From NCBI GenBank assembly GCA_910595815.1, contig CAJVCM010000039.1, forward strand, positions 1 through 7,228: DNA of 7,228 nucleotides, given 5' to 3'. The position numbers were made by a program, and so were the translations under genes. This document shows, in pieces, positions 5,699-7,228 of this stretch (position 1 is the stretch's first letter; every line of letters starts with the position of its first letter). Source of the stretch: Candidatus Thioglobus plumae (lineage in GTDB: Bacteria > Pseudomonadota > Gammaproteobacteria > PS1 > Pseudothioglobaceae). The notes below the pieces were generated by a model, which was not told where the DNA came from, made no database searches, and was given only the letters and a program-made list of their open reading frames with translations.

Positions 5699-6868
5699 AT
5701 GAACAAGCAAGAGCGTTTTTTCGCACTTAAAATCTCATCTATTATGGCAACTCGTATGTTCGGGTTGTTTATGATTTTCCCTGTTTTCTCAGTCTATGCC
5801 TCTGAATATGAAAGCACCACGCCCTACTTAATTGGCCTTGCTATTGGTATTTACGGACTAACCCAGGCTTTACTACAAATCCCATTTGGCTATTTATCTG
5901 ATCAGTACGGTCGCAAGCCTATGCTCATTGTCGGCTTAATTATCTTCTTTATTGGTAGTGTCGTTGCCGCAAATGCAACTGATATTATCGGCGTGGTGGT
6001 TGGTAGGGCTTTACAAGGCGGTGGTGCAATTTCTGCAGTACTAATGGCTTTCTTGGCTGATTTTGTTTCACCTGCTCAGCGCGCTAAAGCCAACGCCTTT
6101 GTTGGTATGCAAATCGGTATAGCATTTATGCTCTCGCTACTCATTGGTCCACTAATCACAGTCAATTTAGGAATTTCTGGGCTTTTTTGGGTGATTGCCG
6201 GCTTGTCTATTGCTGCACTAGGCATTGTCTTTACTTTGCCTCATGTTAAGCCACACGCACAATACACCTTATCAGTATCAAACATTAAGCAAGTCTTAAC
6301 CTCTAAATTACTTAAATTAGATTTCAGCATCTTCACCCTGCACCTGATTCTTACTTGTGCTTTTATCGTTATGCCAAAACTTCTGGTAGAAAATAACATC
6401 GTTGCCACCGATTTAAAAGACAACTGGACCATGTACCTACCGGTAATGCTGGTTTCCTTTATTGGCATGTTACCAATGATCATTTTGGCCGAGAAATACC
6501 ACAAGCATAAAACCATGTTACTCACCGCTATTTCCATCATGATTATGAGTCAAATCTTGTTTTATCAGACTCCTCTCAATTACACCACTTTCTTTATTTT
6601 ACTAACGTTGTTCTTCATTGCCTTTAATGCCATGGAAGCTATGTTACCATCACTTATTTCTAAGACTGCAAACAGCGATAAACGCGGTCTAGCAATGGGT
6701 ATGTACTCCACCTCACAATTTTTAGGTGCGTTCATTGGTGGTGTTTTTGGCGGGTGGATTTACAACACATACGACCTAAATAGTGTATTCTTATTCACCA
6801 CATTTATGGCAATAATTTGGTGGGTAGTGATACTCACCATGAAACAACAGAAACCAACGGGAGAGTAA
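5699..6868 (+). CDS. MFS transporter, YajR-like, without the C-terminal YAM domain
   Basis: This is an inner-membrane major facilitator superfamily transporter of the drug:H+ antiporter type. The 389 residues hold about 12 hydrophobic segments, starting near residue 10 and ending near 380. Motif A, GYLSDQYGRKP (64-74, with D68 and R72), lies in the loop after TM2; the motif-B arginine R103 is in VGRALQGGGA (101-110); the TM5 motif-C-like stretch ends in IGPLI (149-153). Similarity to E. coli YajR runs along the protein, for example IGIYGLTQALLQIPFG near 49-64, FNAMEAMLPSLISK near 309-322 and MGMYSTSQFLGAFIGG near 333-348. YajR (about 454 residues) carries an extra soluble ferredoxin-like YAM domain that is missing here; the protein stops just after TM12 at a normal TAA. 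Substrate is unknown and drug efflux should not be assumed. A like transporter often precedes ssb in gammaproteobacteria, so the context is conserved. No clear Shine-Dalgarno box is present. Confidence 0.88.
   Translation: MNKQERFFALKISSIMATRMFGLFMIFPVFSVYASEYESTTPYLIGLAIGIYGLTQALLQIPFGYLSDQYGRKPMLIVGLIIFFIGSVVAANATDIIGVVVGRALQGGGAISAVLMAFLADFVSPAQRAKANAFVGMQIGIAFMLSLLIGPLITVNLGISGLFWVIAGLSIAALGIVFTLPHVKPHAQYTLSVSNIKQVLTSKLLKLDFSIFTLHLILTCAFIVMPKLLVENNIVATDLKDNWTMYLPVMLVSFIGMLPMIILAEKYHKHKTMLLTAISIMIMSQILFYQTPLNYTTFFILLTLFFIAFNAMEAMLPSLISKTANSDKRGLAMGMYSTSQFLGAFIGGVFGGWIYNTYDLNSVFLFTTFMAIIWWVVILTMKQQKPTGE
6859..6863 (+). promoter_or_regulatory. Ribosome binding site of ssb inside the MFS gene 3' end
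   Basis: GGGAG lies in the last codons of the MFS gene, 9 bases before the ssb ATG, and is the best Shine-Dalgarno match on the plus strand in this window. Because the two genes are only 4 bases apart, ssb is probably translated at higher efficiency from the same message. It supports the ATG at 6873. Confidence 0.7.
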
Positions 6869-6872
6869 CAAA

Positions 6873-7228
6873 ATGGCAGGTATTAATAAAGTAATTTTAG
6901 TAGGAAACTTAGGTCAAAAACCTGAGGTTAAATACGCCTCAAATGGTAATGCAATTGCCAACTTATCAGTCGCAACTTCAGAAAGTTGGACTGACAAAAA
7001 CACAGGCCAAAAGCAAGAAAAAACTGAATGGCACCGCGTTAGCTTATTTGGAAAACTCGCCGAGATCGCAGGCCAATACCTAGACAAAGGCTCTAAAGTT
7101 TATGTTGAAGGCAAACTTCAAACTCGTAAATGGCAAGATAAATCTGGTGCTGATCGCTACACCACTGAAGTGGTAGTTTCAGGCTTTAATGGCACCTTAC
7201 AAATGCTTGACCGTCGTGACGATGCTGG
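6873..7228 (+). CDS. ssb: Single-stranded DNA-binding protein SSB, C-terminus cut off by window edge
   Basis: SSB coats single-stranded DNA as a tetramer during replication, recombination and repair and recruits partners through its C-terminal tail. I translated this partial frame directly: 118 codons from the ATG at 6873 to the window end with no stop. It contains essentially the whole OB fold: NKVILVGNLGQKPEV (5-19), ATSESW (34-39), EWHRVSLFGKLAE (52-64), KGSKVYVEGKLQTRKW (72-87) and DRYTTEVVV (94-102), ending near LQMLDRRDDAG. The DNA-stacking aromatics of E. coli SSB (W40, W54, F60, W88) are kept as W39, W53, F59 and W87, counting Met1. The Gly/Gln-rich linker and acidic DDDIPF-type tip lie outside the window and cannot be judged. 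It follows the MFS gene by 4 bases with a good GGGAG site. Identification is certain. Confidence 0.98.
   Translation, partial: MAGINKVILVGNLGQKPEVKYASNGNAIANLSVATSESWTDKNTGQKQEKTEWHRVSLFGKLAEIAGQYLDKGSKVYVEGKLQTRKWQDKSGADRYTTEVVVSGFNGTLQMLDRRDDA

Noticed and set aside
6241..6540. 99-residue minus-strand frame inside the MFS gene, and a 60-residue one inside bamD (4897-5079)
   Set aside because: Antisense to membrane and lipoprotein coding sequence with strong family similarity on the plus strand; no independent support.

Overview
The window is chromosomal core-genome sequence from a low-GC gammaproteobacterium. Protein sequences resemble Enterobacteria/Pseudomonas homologues throughout, but base composition is clearly AT-rich and intergenic gaps are small. 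This would fit a marine sulfur-oxidiser/SUP05-Thioglobus-like or related symbiont lineage; that placement is inference from style and composition, not proven by any marker here. All eight genes look intact or are cut only by the window edges. No RNA gene, mobile element, CRISPR array or phage remnant is visible.

Minus-strand block (read from 4777 down to 1): a bifunctional RelA/SpoT-type (p)ppGpp synthetase/hydrolase (spoT), a 113-bp gap, then a tight cluster iscX-tolB-pal-cpoB. iscX and tolB overlap by 4 bases (ATGA), pal's ribosome binding site is built on tolB's stop codon, and cpoB starts 6 bases after pal's stop. TolB (periplasmic beta-propeller), Pal (peptidoglycan-binding lipoprotein) and CpoB (coiled-coil/TPR periplasmic protein) are the periplasmic/outer-membrane half of the Tol-Pal envelope-constriction system. 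The inner-membrane half (TolQ, TolR, TolA) is not in the window; its usual place upstream of tolB is taken by iscX, the small acidic Fe-S cluster assembly regulator normally found in the isc operon.

Plus-strand block (from 4877 to the end): bamD (outer-membrane beta-barrel assembly lipoprotein), a YajR-like MFS transporter lacking the usual C-terminal domain, and ssb (single-stranded DNA-binding protein, cut by the window end). Gaps of 15 and 4 bases indicate one transcription unit. The MFS-ssb pairing matches a common arrangement in other gammaproteobacteria, where uvrA usually lies on the other side.

The two blocks diverge from a 99-bp intergenic region (4778-4876) that carries TATAAT boxes on both strands within a short inverted repeat, the most likely shared promoter region. 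I do not see an obviously new defence or biosynthetic system. The points most worth following are the translationally coupled iscX-tolB junction, the symmetric divergent promoter, and the trimmed YajR and CpoB proteins.
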